Below, piece by piece: positions 41,901 through 52,940 of a stretch of 64,000 nt of DNA; within the stretch, counting starts at the first letter, position 1, and each line of letters begins with the position of its first letter. Made by a program: the position numbers and the translations under genes. The notes under the pieces are model-generated. The model saw only the letters and a program-made list of their open reading frames with translations, had not been told where the DNA came from and made no database searches. Origin of the DNA: Liolophura sinensis (taxonomy: Eukaryota; Mollusca; Polyplacophora; Chitonida; Chitonidae). The stretch is taken from NCBI RefSeq assembly GCF_032854445.1, contig NC_088300.1:5394001-5458000 (forward strand). Reading direction: 5' to 3'.

Positions 41901-42455
41901 GCCACACAGAAAATATTATTTACTTGTGGAACATATGGTCTGCAAAGTCTCTTCAAGTATTTCACTCTCAGCCATATTTGGGGACTTCATGAGAAGTTCC
42001 AATATAAACAAGAAATTAGTATATTTTTTGCTTCATTTTTTATGTCTTAATTCAAGTGACTTTAAGCATCAAAGAAACATGTCACCGTGGGTGTGAACTG
42101 AATTATTAATTGTGCTGCGGGGGAATATCGAATTTCCGGCGAATATATCGGTTTCGTATTGTGACAGCGCTTTAGTGCCGGGGCATATAAAACATGGCGG
42201 ACCACAGGAATGGGAGTCCAAAATGACTGGTCTACTCACCGGTGATACGTATTTAAATCCCGTTCTTTTGGCTATAAGGTGAGCCATTTCGACGCCTCCA
42301 TCGCCGTGCATTTCCACATACCAGTCCCCGGTCATCACTTCTTTCGAACATTGGGAGGCTGGGAAGATGACCAACAGTACGAAGTACAAGATAGACCGAA
42401 CTACATCACCCAAACACCATGACCCGCGCATACCCATCGCAAACAAACCGCCCAA
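17945..42455 (-). CDS. PCSK2: prohormone convertase 2 (neuroendocrine convertase 2), complete
   Basis: Eleven exons on the minus strand give 655 residues: 42240-42455, 27512-27616, 27073-27228, 24900-25008, 24584-24621, 21602-21767, 20666-21057, 19892-19992, 19235-19468, 18671-18835 and 17945-18230. All boundaries are GT/AG and the phases agree. Order: hydrophobic signal peptide (about residues 18-36), prodomain with an internal basic site RMRR (91-94) and the primary autocleavage site RHKR (119-122), then the S8 protease domain with Asp194 (MDDG), His235 (SHGTRC) and Ser411 (SGTSAAAPE). The oxyanion position is Asp337 (GDGG) where furin-like enzymes have Asn; this substitution identifies PC2. 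The P domain follows and the protein ends in a basic tail. Family knowledge: PC2 matures with the chaperone 7B2 and cleaves prohormones at dibasic sites in regulated secretory granules. Vertebrate PC2 is of similar length (about 640 residues). Exon 5 is only 38 bp. No AATAAA lies close to the stop; the nearest on this strand is at 17119-17124. Confidence 0.97.
22140..22800. repeat. mixed 20/26-bp tandem array, PCSK2 intron 5
   Basis: The core CAAAGTGTGATCAGAACATT is repeated about 28 times. Many units carry a six-base extension (CACATT or CATGTT), giving alternating 20- and 26-bp steps. Each unit holds the palindrome TGATCA. Confidence 0.94.
22833..23000. repeat. 41-bp tandem repeat, 4 copies
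   Basis: ACATTTTAGAGGTTAACTGA then CCCTGAAAACAACAGCCATG recurs at 22833, 22874, 22915 and 22956, an exact 41-bp step. It abuts the 20/26-bp array but shares no sequence with it. Confidence 0.93.
23708..23850. repeat. 47-bp tandem repeat, 3 copies
   Basis: TTGTTCAAACGTCAGATTCG with its flanks recurs with anchors at 23721, 23768 and 23815. It lies in PCSK2 intron 5. Confidence 0.9.
24186..24520 (+). mobile_element. long-form SINE, near full length, PCSK2 intron 5
   Basis: The head GGTGGCCTAATGGTGAAAGC resembles an A box. The body has CGGGTCATACCAAGGACATT, GGTGCCTCGTTTAGCGCACA and CGTATAATGTGACTGGACGG. The tail CGTCGTCATATGACTGAAAT then ATTATGAAGTATG is a diverged form of the shared tail, followed by a CATA microsatellite. 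It links the long-body and short-body copies through the common 3' end. Confidence 0.75.
25009..27072. other. PCSK2 intron 3
   Basis: 2.1 kb between exons 3 and 4. It contains the inverted repeat at 26124-26283 and a perfect TGACGTCA at 25884-25891. No coding sequence was recognised. Confidence 0.7.
26124..26283. mobile_element. hairpin element with 39-bp perfect inverted arms, MITE-like
   Basis: The left arm 26124-26162 begins TTTAACACTTTCGTTTTGGT and ends GTGTAACCCGAT. Its exact reverse complement occupies 26245-26283. Inside, the arms keep pairing imperfectly (CCGCTGAATCCAGTTTCGT against GACGAAACAAGGTTCAGCCG). TTAA occurs just inside each outer end, which could be a TTAA target-site duplication. 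It has no coding capacity. A decayed relative may lie at about 26750-26805. Confidence 0.8.
27617..42239. other. PCSK2 intron 1 (14.6 kb)
   Basis: This intron separates the signal-peptide exon from the rest of PCSK2. It holds a 35-bp array and perfect TGACGTCA sites at 33012 and 39181. Open frames of up to 179 codons occur (38227-38766) but none matches a family I know. A G+C-richer patch at about 32630-33240 may be regulatory or an old insertion. Confidence 0.75.
32255..32530. repeat. 35-bp tandem array, about 8 copies, PCSK2 intron 1
   Basis: CAGCTTCATCACTAACGTTG then TGGTATATGTGTTAT, with CAGCTTCATC anchors at 32286, 32321, 32356 and 32391 giving an exact 35-bp step. Confidence 0.93.
42240..42455 (-). 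CDS. PCSK2: PCSK2 exon 1: signal peptide and start of prodomain
   Basis: This exon ends in frame at a GTGAGT donor and is separated from exon 2 by 14,623 bp. The frame has Met at residues 1, 7 and 9; I chose the first, but Met7 or Met9 would place the hydrophobic core ([16 protein letters not shown]) closer to the N-terminus. After the signal peptide, [20 protein letters not shown] matches the start of PC prodomains, and TGFKYVSP joins exon 2 to give a continuous prodomain ending in the FHFTHPAV block. Confidence 0.88.
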
Positions 42456-42675
42456 ATATCACTGCTTTCTGTCGGCTCCTCTCTCTTCAACACGAAATGC
42501 CTTGGGAATGTCTTTGTTTTCAGAGCCGACTCGAGCTTTTCTGTCCAAGTTCCTCTTCAAAAGCGCGTTTCCCTCACCTTCCCGTTACCGTTTTGGCTAG
42601 TCTCTTTCGAGTCTATGATGGGCTTTGCTGTCGAGCGGTGGTCGAGAGCGCTGGACTCACGGGAGAGAGAACTGA

Positions 42676-42716
42676 TGACGTTCACCGATCGAGCTATCGA
42701 TCTCGCTATTATATGT
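42676..42716 (-). promoter_or_regulatory. possible PCSK2 core promoter elements
   Basis: About 220-260 bp upstream of the PCSK2 start codon the minus strand has a CATATAA TATA-like motif (42709-42715) and a GAACGTCA CRE-like half site (42676-42683). The surroundings are relatively G+C rich. No transcription start is proved. Confidence 0.25.
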
Positions 42717-45469
42717 GCGCCACTCAACTGCTCTAAACCGCCGATGTCAAGAATGCTTACACGGGTGAGAGGGTCGTCATGGCAACCCAGGTTACAATGA
42801 TCAGAGACTGCACCGATACTACATTTGCTTGGATTGAGGCAAATTGGAAAGCATCATATCATATGATTTATTCCCATTGGCCGCACGATAATATGATAGT
42901 ATTATCTGTTGTACAGTTAAACAATACTAACAAAAATACGTCGTCGCAATCTACATCGCAGGTAAGAATAACTAAGTGAAGTGAATTTAAGTGAGACTGG
43001 CTAAAAAGTATGTATCTACATGTAAAAAGCAAATCTGCAAGGCACTGGTTGTATCTGGCGCTTTAATGCGTTTATCAAATTTTTCATCAATAGAAAGTAC
43101 GACACAGGCGATTTCATAGACAATTAACATATTTTATTCTCTATAATTCTGCCTCAGAAGACGGTTATTGCAGTTTCCATGAACACTACAAACCCAACTT
43201 CCCTGACACCTTTACGGATGTATTCATTACGTAATAACAGGTATTCGCCTCTGCCGATATGCCGTTAAAACCGACGACATGTGTCGTGCTAAGGATGGCT
43301 TGGTTTTCTGTATTGTTCCCTGTGGCTTCAAAGAACGTGTTGTGCTTGTTTAAAGTGAAAGACAGCACTTGGCTAATATTTATGTCCATTGATAGACTAC
43401 CATTCAAAGTATATTAAACAGTTTAACTAAATCTTAAACATATAAACTAAATATATTTTTTTTTAGATTTTTTTCAACCCAGAAAAAGTTTAGTGAGGCC
43501 TCGTCTTGACACACTTCAGCAAGTCTTCATTTTTCTATAGCAAGCTGACGTCACGTTTATGCTAGCTCTCTAATGTCGAGGGTATTTTCCGTATTTTCTA
43601 TTGGGGATGCCGTTTGGGACGGATGCTAATGTACTTACTGTCGCTGAATATTTCACGGCTTGTAAATCAACTGATTTTATGTCAGTGGTGGCCCGTAAGT
43701 CATACAGATCTGGCCCTCAATTAACATTGTGTGAAATGGCCCTTTGGGGACGCGTAACAATATCGTTGTAAACGATCTCAAAATAATGTCTTCTGCACTA
43801 GTTCTGTGTTGTCATATGTCACTTCATGGAGTGAATGGGTAAAGGTTACGTCACAGCTGAAGCTGCCCAATTTGATAGCAACGTGTTTGATAGGATAAAA
43901 TTCACAAGATGTCTGCCTCGTTTCACACCAGCCATATTGTTATTTCATTCCACTTGCTATTCGCTGAAACCTCATTAAAATAATAAAGAATGATACTTTT
44001 TAGAAAGTTTGAGTAGCCTCTTTTCGATTGAAATGTGTTTTAGCCAAATGCTGTCTTGTCCTTTAACACGGGTTGACACATGGGGTGAAAAGGATGTTAC
44101 AGGCTACACTTTGGCTCATCAAAATAAAATACGTCTAATTCGGACTCCACAAAATTTTCAGTACAAAAGCATATTAAGGTGTCTCAGCTTGTCGATCCAA
44201 TATATACCAAGATCATTTTTATGATCTGTTCCAATTCCCCCCCCTACCCCCAAGCTTGCATAAACGTTTTTATTAACGCAAAGGTAATGCTTACACATTT
44301 TGGGTGCTGACTTAATTCCATTTGTTAAGTGTTAGAGATGTTTTGTGAGGGCAGTTGATTCTGAGGGATTATATTGGGATAGCGACTAGACAGAAGACTT
44401 TTGTATCGCGTTCTGTGACACATCATCCGTGCGATAAGCTAACCTTCCTTACCATAAAGATGATACTTGCATTTGTTTTAGTCTAACAACCCGTCTATTT
44501 CTGAAATTTGCTTCACTTCAAGATTTTGGTTTGATGGAATTGCTCATTTGAATATTGGCTAGGAAAACAATCTGAACGAACTCTTTGTACATCAATCATT
44601 CAACCGATCAATAAATATAAAAATAAATTGAAAACAGGTCCGTTTGTTTCTTGATGAATTTGATACAGATGAATGGTCAGTGAAACTGAATCATTTTGCT
44701 AGGCATCCAGTGATTTTCGTATTTTGTCATGCCTGGAACATAGGTCGATAGTATGTGGCACTATAAGTACTCCCTGCAGCACATGTTAAGGTCATTTATA
44801 ATGCAGTCTTTCATTTGCGATTTATTTATACATATACAAATATACAAAACACAGATGGACAAACTTCCCGGAGACAATATCATCTTTATTATGTCTATTC
44901 CCAGATTGGTTTGACGAAAAATGTAGCGAAATGTGGACACATTTGGTTCATTATGATGTTTAATCTTGGTGATGAGCCATGCTCACAAGATGCTCGACAG
45001 TGATCCTGATAAAACGATATGTGTTACAAGTTTGACGTAAGGACCCCCGTTGAGCGTTCCCTGGACGCTGTCCGTTGGTCGCTCTCCCCGTGGCAGATAT
45101 GGATAACTCGCTTTTACTGTGTCCTGGTTTAACTACCCAATCGATCAGTTGCTGTCACTCCAAACACAACCATTTCATAAATGTTCAGGAGAACCTGCTG
45201 GGAGAGTCCGTCTCAGCCTACGTCACAGACCAGCGCTAACTACTGTCAAGGTTGATTAAACCCTAGGATTTAAAACAGGAAGTGACACAAGAAATGACTC
45301 TAAGAGTAACATCAGGAGACCTGATCTCCAACCCTCATTACTCTTTAATTATAACGAGCCCAATCCCACCCACCCTCGTGCACATAATTCTCTTCAACGA
45401 CTGACCTTAAAGAGAAAGGAGAATTCTTGTCAAACTCAGTAAAAGATGTTAATACAAGCTTATCTGACA
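42717..45469. other. intergenic, PCSK2 5' flank
   Basis: Unique AT-rich sequence apart from the CRE noted separately. No gene was recognised. Confidence 0.45.
43546..43553. promoter_or_regulatory. perfect cAMP response element TGACGTCA, 1.1 kb upstream of PCSK2
   Basis: An exact CRE palindrome, extended as GCTGACGTCACG, in the 5' flank of PCSK2. CREB control is established for the mammalian PCSK1 promoter; its role here is inference. Confidence 0.35.
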
Positions 45470-46350
45470 CCAGGTGTTGATGCCAGCTTATCTCTGAAAA
45501 CTGATGGCTCCTCCCTTACATTGCGAGTACGACTCAAATCTGGTGTTGGTGTAGGTTTATCTCTGGAAACTGACGGCTCCTCCGTCACTCTGTGAGCACA
45601 ACTGACACCTGGTGTTGATGTCGGCTCATCTCTGGAAACTGACGGCTCCTCCGTCACTCTGTGAGCACAACGGACACCTGGTGTTGATGTCGGTTCATCT
45701 CTGGAAACTGACGGCTCCTCCGTCACTCTGTGAGCACAACGGACACATGGTGTTGATGTCGGCTCATCTCTGGAAACTGACGGCTCCTCCGTCACTCTGT
45801 GAGCACAACTGACACCTGGTGTTGATGTCGGCTCATCTCTGGAAACTGATGGTTCCTCCGTCACTCTGTGAGCACAACGGACACCTGGTGTTGATGTCGG
45901 CTCATCTCTGGAAACTAATGGCTCCTCCGTCACTCTGTGAGCACAACGGACACCTGGTGTTGATGTCGGCTCATCTCTGGAAACTGACGGCTCCTCCGTC
46001 ACTCTGTGAGCACAACGGACACCTGGTGTTGATGTCGGCTCATCTCTGAAATCGATGGCTCCTCCGTCACTCTACCAGTACGATTGACACATGGTGTTGA
46101 TGTCGGCTCATCTCTGGAAACTGAGGGCTCCTTTGTCACCACTCTGTGAGTACAACTAACACCAGGTGATGGTGTAGGCTCATTTCTGAATTTGATGGCT
46201 GCTCTGTCACGCTGTGAGCACCAATGGCATATGTTGTTGATGCAGAGTTATGCCTGAAACTAATGTCTCCTCCGTCACTCTACTGATACCAGATGTTGAA
46301 GTAGGCTTGTCTCTGAAAACTTATGGCTCCTCCGTCACTTTGTGAGCATG
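45470..46350. repeat. 69-bp tandem array, about 12 copies
   Basis: Unit includes ACACCTGGTGTTGATGTCGG, then CTCATCTCTGGAAACTGACG and GCTCCTCCGTCACTCTGTGA. Anchors at 45611 and 45680 give the 69-bp step. The central eight copies are nearly identical; copies beyond 46040 decay with indels. Because 69 is 23 codons, a minus-strand frame stays open for 180 codons (unit core VTEEPSVSRDEPTSTPGV), and a plus frame also stays open. Confidence 0.95.
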
Positions 46351-46379
46351 ACTGTTGATGCAGGCTCATGCCTGAAACT

Positions 46380-46645
46380 ATATTTATTAATTTATTTGAT
46401 GGGTGTTTTACGCCTTACTCAAGAATATTTCACTTATACGACGGCGGCCACATTATGGTGGGTGGAAACCGGGCAGAGCCAGGGGGGGAACCCATGATCC
46501 TCCGCAGGTTGCTGACAGACCCTTCCCACATAAGTCCGGAGAGGAAGCCAGCATGAACTGGACTTGAACTCACAGCGACCGCATTGGTGAGAGACTCCTG
46601 GGTCGTTAGCCTGAAACTATAATGTCCTGTGTTACTCTACTGACC
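46380..46645 (-). mobile_element. near full-length tRNA-derived SINE inserted in the 69-bp array
   Basis: On the minus strand: a B box GTGAGTTCAAGTCCAG, then CATGCTGGCTTCCTCTCCGG, CAACCTGCGGAGGATCATGG, CCCGGTTTCCACCCACCATA and the tail ATAAGTGAAATATTCTTGAG, ending ATCAAATAAATTAATAAATA. Flanking CCTGAAACTATA (46371-46382) and CCTGAAACTATAATG (46611-46625) look like a target-site duplication. Diverged array units continue beyond it to about 46790. Confidence 0.85.
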
Positions 46646-46984
46646 CCAGGTGTTGATGTGGGCTTGTCTCTGAAAACCAATGCCCCCACCTTTCATTCTG
46701 CAAGCACTACTGAAACCTATTGATGATGTAAGATCGTCTCTGAATATTGATGGATCCTCCGTCATCACTCACTGATGCTGATGCAGGCTTATCCACTAAG
46801 CACCAAAAGAAATGATCCATGTCTCTTAATTCACACGACCTTTTCTTTGACACACAAAGTCGTTTAAAATGCGCCGTCCAGTACAACTCCACATTTTAGT
46901 CATGTGATGAAATGTCAGATACCGAAATAAAATATGCCTAAATGAAACTTGTTGAATTGCCACATGCCAACATGTCTCAGACTG

Positions 46985-47165
46985 ATATGCCGAAATATTG
47001 AGAGCCGAAATATTGAGAGCCGAAATGCCGCGTGTCGAAATGTCACATGCCGAAATGCTGCCTGTAGAAATATCACATGTCGAAACGTAGAGTGTCGAAA
47101 TAATCAGTGCCGAAATGCCGAGCGTCGGAATGTCACTGGTCGAGATGTGCCATGCCGGAACGTCT
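46985..47165. repeat. 15-bp tandem array, about 12 copies
   Basis: The degenerate unit GCCGAAATGTCACAT repeats in steps of 15. The plus frame through it reads a five-residue repeat of the form CRNxx. Confidence 0.9.
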
Positions 47166-47879
47166 TGAGACGGGAGTGTTTTGTCACAACTGAGAGCAGA
47201 TATATTAAGCCGTGGTTTTCCGACCCGCACTATTTATATCTGGCTGATTACTCTGGCCAGCTAGGAAGGGTTGCCGCGAATTTTGTCTTGCATGGGTGTC
47301 TAGTTATAGAACATTTCCAAATCATAAAGGAATAGATGTTGTTGCTTTCGTCCGGCTGAACGTCTGAACCGTCACCGCTGTATAAAACATCACGTCTGAT
47401 CTCTCCACTGTTTGTACAAAAATAATCCGGTAATGAGTACCTGAGGCTGACACCTGTCTACACGTAAAGTGTGGTGCTAGTTTTCTAGTTACCGCCATCT
47501 GTACAGACAGTGAGCAGTATTAATGTCCTAAGGCCTCCAAGCGTCTCCTGTACTCTTCGATCTATGAAATAAGTTTCAATTTTTGTGTGTTGGGGTAAAC
47601 ATTTGTGAAGTCATGACAAGTTGTCTACGAAATGGTTTTTGAACCCAACTTTCATCCAAGGATATGTATCTTTTCTCAACATGAAATCAAATCACGTTTT
47701 TGTCTGTCTTCTTGCGAACAATTCAATGTCAAAAGTCATCAAGTGTGTGAATCTGGCAGGCAGCTAACTACTGGTGCTTAACAGATGGAAAAATGAACGA
47801 ATGGATGAATGCTTGGGGTTTACATCGTACTTAGCCATTTTTCAGCCACATGACAACGAAGAGTCATTAGATGTCTGTA

Positions 47880-48130
47880 CATATATAATGTGTCTTGTTG
47901 TAACAGGGCGAGTCCATGCCGCCAAAAGGCTGCCGCCACTGAAGTATCATGCATAAGACACCAGATATGACATCTCACCCAGTCACATTATACTGACAAA
48001 GGGCCAGCAAGTAATGTTTCTGTGCTCTCACAGATCAGTGCTGAGCGCCAAGCGAAACAGTAACAGGCACCTTTTTTAAAGTCTTTGGTATGACCCTGCC
48101 CGGGTTTGATTCCGGCTCCTCACACTTCGT
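47880..48130 (-). mobile_element. long-form SINE copy
   Basis: On the minus strand: a B box GAGCCGGAATCAAACCCGGG, the body with GGTCATACCAAAGACTTTAA, GCCTGTTACTGTTTCGCTTG and GCGCTCAGCACTGATCTGTG, then CAGTATAATGTGACTGGGTG and CCACTGAAGT-side sequence. It has the same body as the copy at 24186-24520 but better preserved in the middle. Confidence 0.8.
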
Positions 48131-49204
48131 AGACAAATGAAAGAAAATGAAGTGATAACTATCGTTTAAACAATAAACACAATATTCACAAACTCACAAT
48201 CGAGATTAATGTGATCCCAAAAGAATGCGAGAAAAGGAAATGAGAGAAGAGAGAAGACATTTTGTTCGGGGGCCATTGCCAATGGGCCAGAACTCTATAA
48301 TACTAGAGATTATCAAATAGATTCGACCCACACGTTCTCAAAGCAGGAAACAGCTGAGTACAAACGTTGTTATTGCGATCACAAGAAACTGGTGTATTTT
48401 ATGATCGATTTAAAGTGACACCTCATCTAAAAATGACGAACTGCTCTTGGCTGTCACATTCAGATGGGTAAATCTTTCTTTTGTGAATATACTGGCCAGC
48501 CTCTGCAAATGCCGTGCATTAACAAAGTGGTGACGTGGCCTCACTTCTAGGAGAACAGGCTAGCAGACCCAAAGAAGTAGCCAAGCAAGCCTTGGATCAC
48601 TCATGCCACATACCAAGTCTCAAACGTCCGTGGGAGGTAGTATTCATTTACCTTGAAGTATTTACGTGGCAGTTTACGCTGTTCTCAAGACATATCACTG
48701 GTGCCACTTTGGTCAGGCTTATTGAAGCTAATAACTCGTCACGTACTCGAGCTGACTCTGCTACATATATGTGCGGTTTTCTTATCATCAAGAGGATTTA
48801 ACTGGTCTATACATACATATGTAAATGCCTGTACGGATCGATCAGCTTGTAACAAAATTCGAGATATAAATCTCGTAATGAAAATTCCTACAGCACTCTA
48901 AAATTGATCTTTATAAATAATTTATTTATTTAACGCCGTGGTCAATTTGACTTCCGTCATAAAATAAGGCTGATTCAAAGGAGAAGCATCTTTCACTGAC
49001 GTTTGAAAGGACACAAATGAGATCGAAGTTCAAATAGTTATCCCATTATCCAGGTCAGGTGATAGCCAGATGAGCCTTAATTTCTGGCACTTTAATTACA
49101 ACTGTGCGAAAGTACAATGTCACTGACTGTAAGTGCAGCGATGCTCATAGTTACGGTTGTTGCACATAATTAGAGCTAAGCTTTAGTGATGTCATTGCAT
49201 AGGA

Positions 49205-49435
49205 GTGTTAGTTTGAGTCCAAGTACTGGTAATTTGTGAGCTGCCTGATTTGTCAGCTTTTCACTTGCACATCCGGGCTCATGGCCGTCACATGGCATTG
49301 TGCGTGACCTACTTATCTGCGCATGAATCCTTATGAAGTGCGCAGCATAACCTCGGGCGTCATCCGCCACGAATGAGTTCACGTGGACGTGTCTTATACA
49401 CGGCGTTAAAAACCAATCAAATAAATAAGTACACT
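49205..49435 (+). mobile_element. diverged SINE copy
   Basis: Starts near GTTTGAGTCCAAGTACTGG (B-box-like). It has GCACATCCGGGCTCATGG in the body and ends GTGTCTTATACACGGCGTTA then AAAACCAATCAAATAAATAA, the family tail. Confidence 0.7.
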
Positions 49436-49916
49436 TCTTATACCTATATCAATCTGCAGTAACATTCAGGAAGGAAATTTACACCTTCTATTTCACAAGA
49501 TGATATCCCGAGGCCTGACCTATAAGACTGAGCAAGACTAAGTTGAGAAGATTGGCTACATTTATATATATACAGTATATAAGACAGTTCTATATGTATC
49601 CCACGTAATGGTGCTTAACAGTTAAATTCTCAAAGTATCTTCGTTGTGATTTTCTATTTTAGTTAGAACATTCCAGTAAGGCATCAATGTTCCTTCTTAC
49701 CACATACAGGAACCAAGGGAAACAACGGCTTCAAATCGTTGGCTTAATGATATATATCTTTCAAACAGATTTACAAACAAACCAATACGATAGCTCATAT
49801 TACAGTACATATAGCAAAGGTGTCACCTTCGGTTCGCATTTCGAGTTTCCGATTACCTTTAGCAAGTTACTGGCGAACTTTCCCCCATGTGACGTAGACC
49901 CTTTCTGATATAGGAC

Positions 49917-50063
49917 CCAGGGCCCAGTTCACAAAGCCGCCTACGACCCCTTTTTATATCGTATATTTTTCGTACAATACTTTGTACGTCACTATTACCG
50001 TATCATTGTCCTACATTTACGACTATCGTACATGTACGACATCTTTGTGAAACTGGGCCCTGG
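49917..50063. mobile_element. 147-bp MITE with 20-bp terminal inverted repeats
   Basis: The left end CCAGGGCCCAGTTCACAAAG and right end CTTTGTGAAACTGGGCCCTG then G are inverted copies with one extra base. The interior is AT-rich with repeated TCGTAC/GTACGAC pieces and no coding frame, as in non-autonomous DNA transposons. Confidence 0.82.
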
Positions 50064-52918
50064 CCTGTTGTCTCTCACCAGGAATAATACACAAAAACAT
50101 AAATATAATCTGTTGTCCGCGGCTTGCCGAAATGTCCTCTGTGCCATCATGTGCATATGGTGTAACATGAACTACTGATCAATACAACCTGATATGGCTG
50201 AGAGTGTATGTCCTCAATCGCCAAAAAAAAAAACAGTTCAAATGACGTCAAATTTTAACGTGACACTAATGTTCAATAAATATATATAAGCATGCACACA
50301 TCTTGAATAAAACCCTGTCAAAGACCCCCAGCTACATGATTATTTGCAATAGCATACTAAAAGCTACAAAAGAACATGTATCACGTATATAATTAAACGA
50401 AAACCTCATCCTATATTTATCCAAGGTTGCAATGCTGTATTATAGCCAAACAAAATGCCATAAGTCAAATAGCCCAAGTAGTAAAATACGGCAGGTCATG
50501 ACTAGCCTATATGTGAATCTCATCTCCTGGGATGGGTTTCTGGGTTTCACTCAGTTGATTCTTTTATTGTCACAATTGTCTACAGCCTTCTCAGAACACT
50601 GATGCGGTGAGTGGGCGATGAGCTGAAAGTCAAATAGCCTAGGGAATTACGCCATCTATGCTATGGGGGTGCCTCAAACACAGGCGGCAGGCAATAGTTA
50701 TGGCCATCAATATAGCTTTAATAGGCTATTTTCTCTTTACACATCCGTATAAACACATAAACCAACACTTCGACCACCGTAAATGAGTCCAAACCATGCA
50801 GCCCTGAGTGAGAGTAATGCTGTCGACTCTAACAGTGCATGTACCTGCATGACGCCTTCACACGGTGCCATTGTGGAGTCGACCCGTCAAATTCGTTTAG
50901 TCGAATGGAAATACGACATGCGCATGAGATTGTAATCTCTTGTGTCTTATTTTCATTCCACTTGTCGAATTCCGCGAGTCAATACGACAAATCACATCTT
51001 GTGAACATGGCCTTTAGCTATTTTACACAGTGGCATGAAAGAATTAGCCACACAATCTAAACAGCAGAGAGAAGTATTTACCCACACAGCAAGTTCAACA
51101 AATCTTTGACTAGAATTAAAAATTAATTAGAGAAACCATGACTTGCAGCAGCCCCAGTATGCTTCAAAAATCAGTTTGAAACAAACGACGCGGCATGATA
51201 TAATTAACCCTTTGCGTTCTAGGTGGATATTTCCGCGCAGTAATTTGCAGGATGAACATAACTGTCTTTGGTAGCTTAAACTGTCTTTGGGAATTCGGTT
51301 TTCCTCCGTGAAAAGTGTAAGAGGTTGTGGTGGTGTATTTATGGTGGTGTTCGACATCATTTCCTCATCTATCCATCTTGAATCTTCCCGTTGTTCCTAT
51401 CTGGTTATGGGTATTCGTTTCGTTTATATCAATTTGGCCTAACTTTATTTGATGGGAATAGAAGAAAACATACAGACAGTCCCTGTGCAGCACATCGGTA
51501 GACATCATGAAATGATGTATAATGTGATAATCCAAAGATTGCGACCGAGACAATTAGGATCTATGCGTCGAAACATTCGGATAACTGCCTAAATTTGCAA
51601 AAAGTGGGGTGACAGAAAGGCATCACAGCTTCAGGTGCGATATCAGGAATTTCTGACCTATTTCTTACTTGCTGTAACTAAGAGTGATTAATTTTCTTAA
51701 ATTCGAATCATCATTGGACCAGCCTGAAATGCTAAACGATACCAACACAGGATGACCATTGGTCACTGGATGTTCACTTCCTAATTGCTGGGCTTGCTTT
51801 GACTCCCCAACCTGGGGAAACTACTCCTGCGATGACATAAGCAGAGGATACTTCCTTCCCCCAGTCATACCCTGTTGCCGTTATTTCCATGGATCCCCTG
51901 CCCGGAATCACGCACAGTGACACGCGTTATGGCCACGGGTGCGTGTGACAAAATACTTCATTTATTCATCTTGTTCTTCCCGAACCATCCGTGCATGGTG
52001 CATGTGACTAGGCATGCAATGGCCGCAGGTGATAACAAGGCTATAGTCTACAGTGTGAACAGCCAAGTAGCAATCACTGGCTATACAGCACTCAACGCGT
52101 GGCTATACGCACATCATTACAGTAATCTTTGTCCTTTATATGGCCTACTCAAATAAATATGCTCTACACAAATTGGACCACAACGTGAAACGACACAGGT
52201 ATCCATTATACAGATTTATGTCTTTAATTTCCTGCAGCCTCAAGAAGTTCATAGTCAACCAGCATGATCAATACATTACATACAGCGGCGCACAAATCAT
52301 TTCTATTACACCGACAAAGGTAGAGCAAGGTGAGTGAAGTGAAGTGTAAAACAATCTACACATTGATGACGGGTTTGGAAAAGTGGACATTTACCTTTGA
52401 CAATTTGTTTCCTTACGCTACAGTTAAGTATTAGGTCTACATACTCGCTGCGTTGCACCTCGATCTGAAAAGAAGTCACACGCGGATGTGGAGATATTAA
52501 AAATATTTCTCTTCGAAACGCTTGGAAAAGTGCCTGGGAAACAAACTGATTTAAACTAACTGGCTTTGTCGACGCCAGAGATTTATATGCATATTGTATT
52601 ATAAAACTTGGCGATCCATCAGTGAGCCTAGGTACGAAAAGAGTTTATTAAAATGTTCACATCAGATGTAGGTTCTATACCGAAATTCTGTCATTACATG
52701 TGATAAGCATCCTGCATGAGCTCTGGTGATGGTTGCCGACGTACAAATACGGCTTGGATCATGTCGAATAGCCTTATTCGGAAACAGTGTTTTGAAAAAG
52801 AAAAAAAAGGACTAGCCACGGGCAGAGCCCCGTCTGTGACCAGCTCTACATTTTCGGCTTGTTCGTTCTTCAGTTACAGTCATCTTTCTCCTGACATAAT
52901 CCAGCAGTAATTTCCGCA
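50064..52918. other. intergenic, no supported gene
   Basis: AT-rich unique sequence with one perfect TGACGTCA at 50243-50250. Frames are under 100 codons and unrecognised. Confidence 0.45.
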
Positions 52919-52940
52919 CCCCCCCCCCCCCCCCCCCCCC
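52919..52940. repeat. C22 homopolymer
   Basis: Twenty-two consecutive C. The opposite strand is G22, able to form G-quadruplexes. Length may be affected by sequencing error. Confidence 0.9.

Noticed and set aside
42630-42700. tRNA-like stretch GGTGGTCGAGAGCGCTGGAC upstream of PCSK2
   Set aside because: It resembles a Ser-type A box, but no acceptor or T-arm pairing can be drawn.
46949-47335. CRN-repeat frame of 128 codons
   Set aside because: It is a 15-bp array with degenerate units; the frame beyond it has no recognisable sequence.
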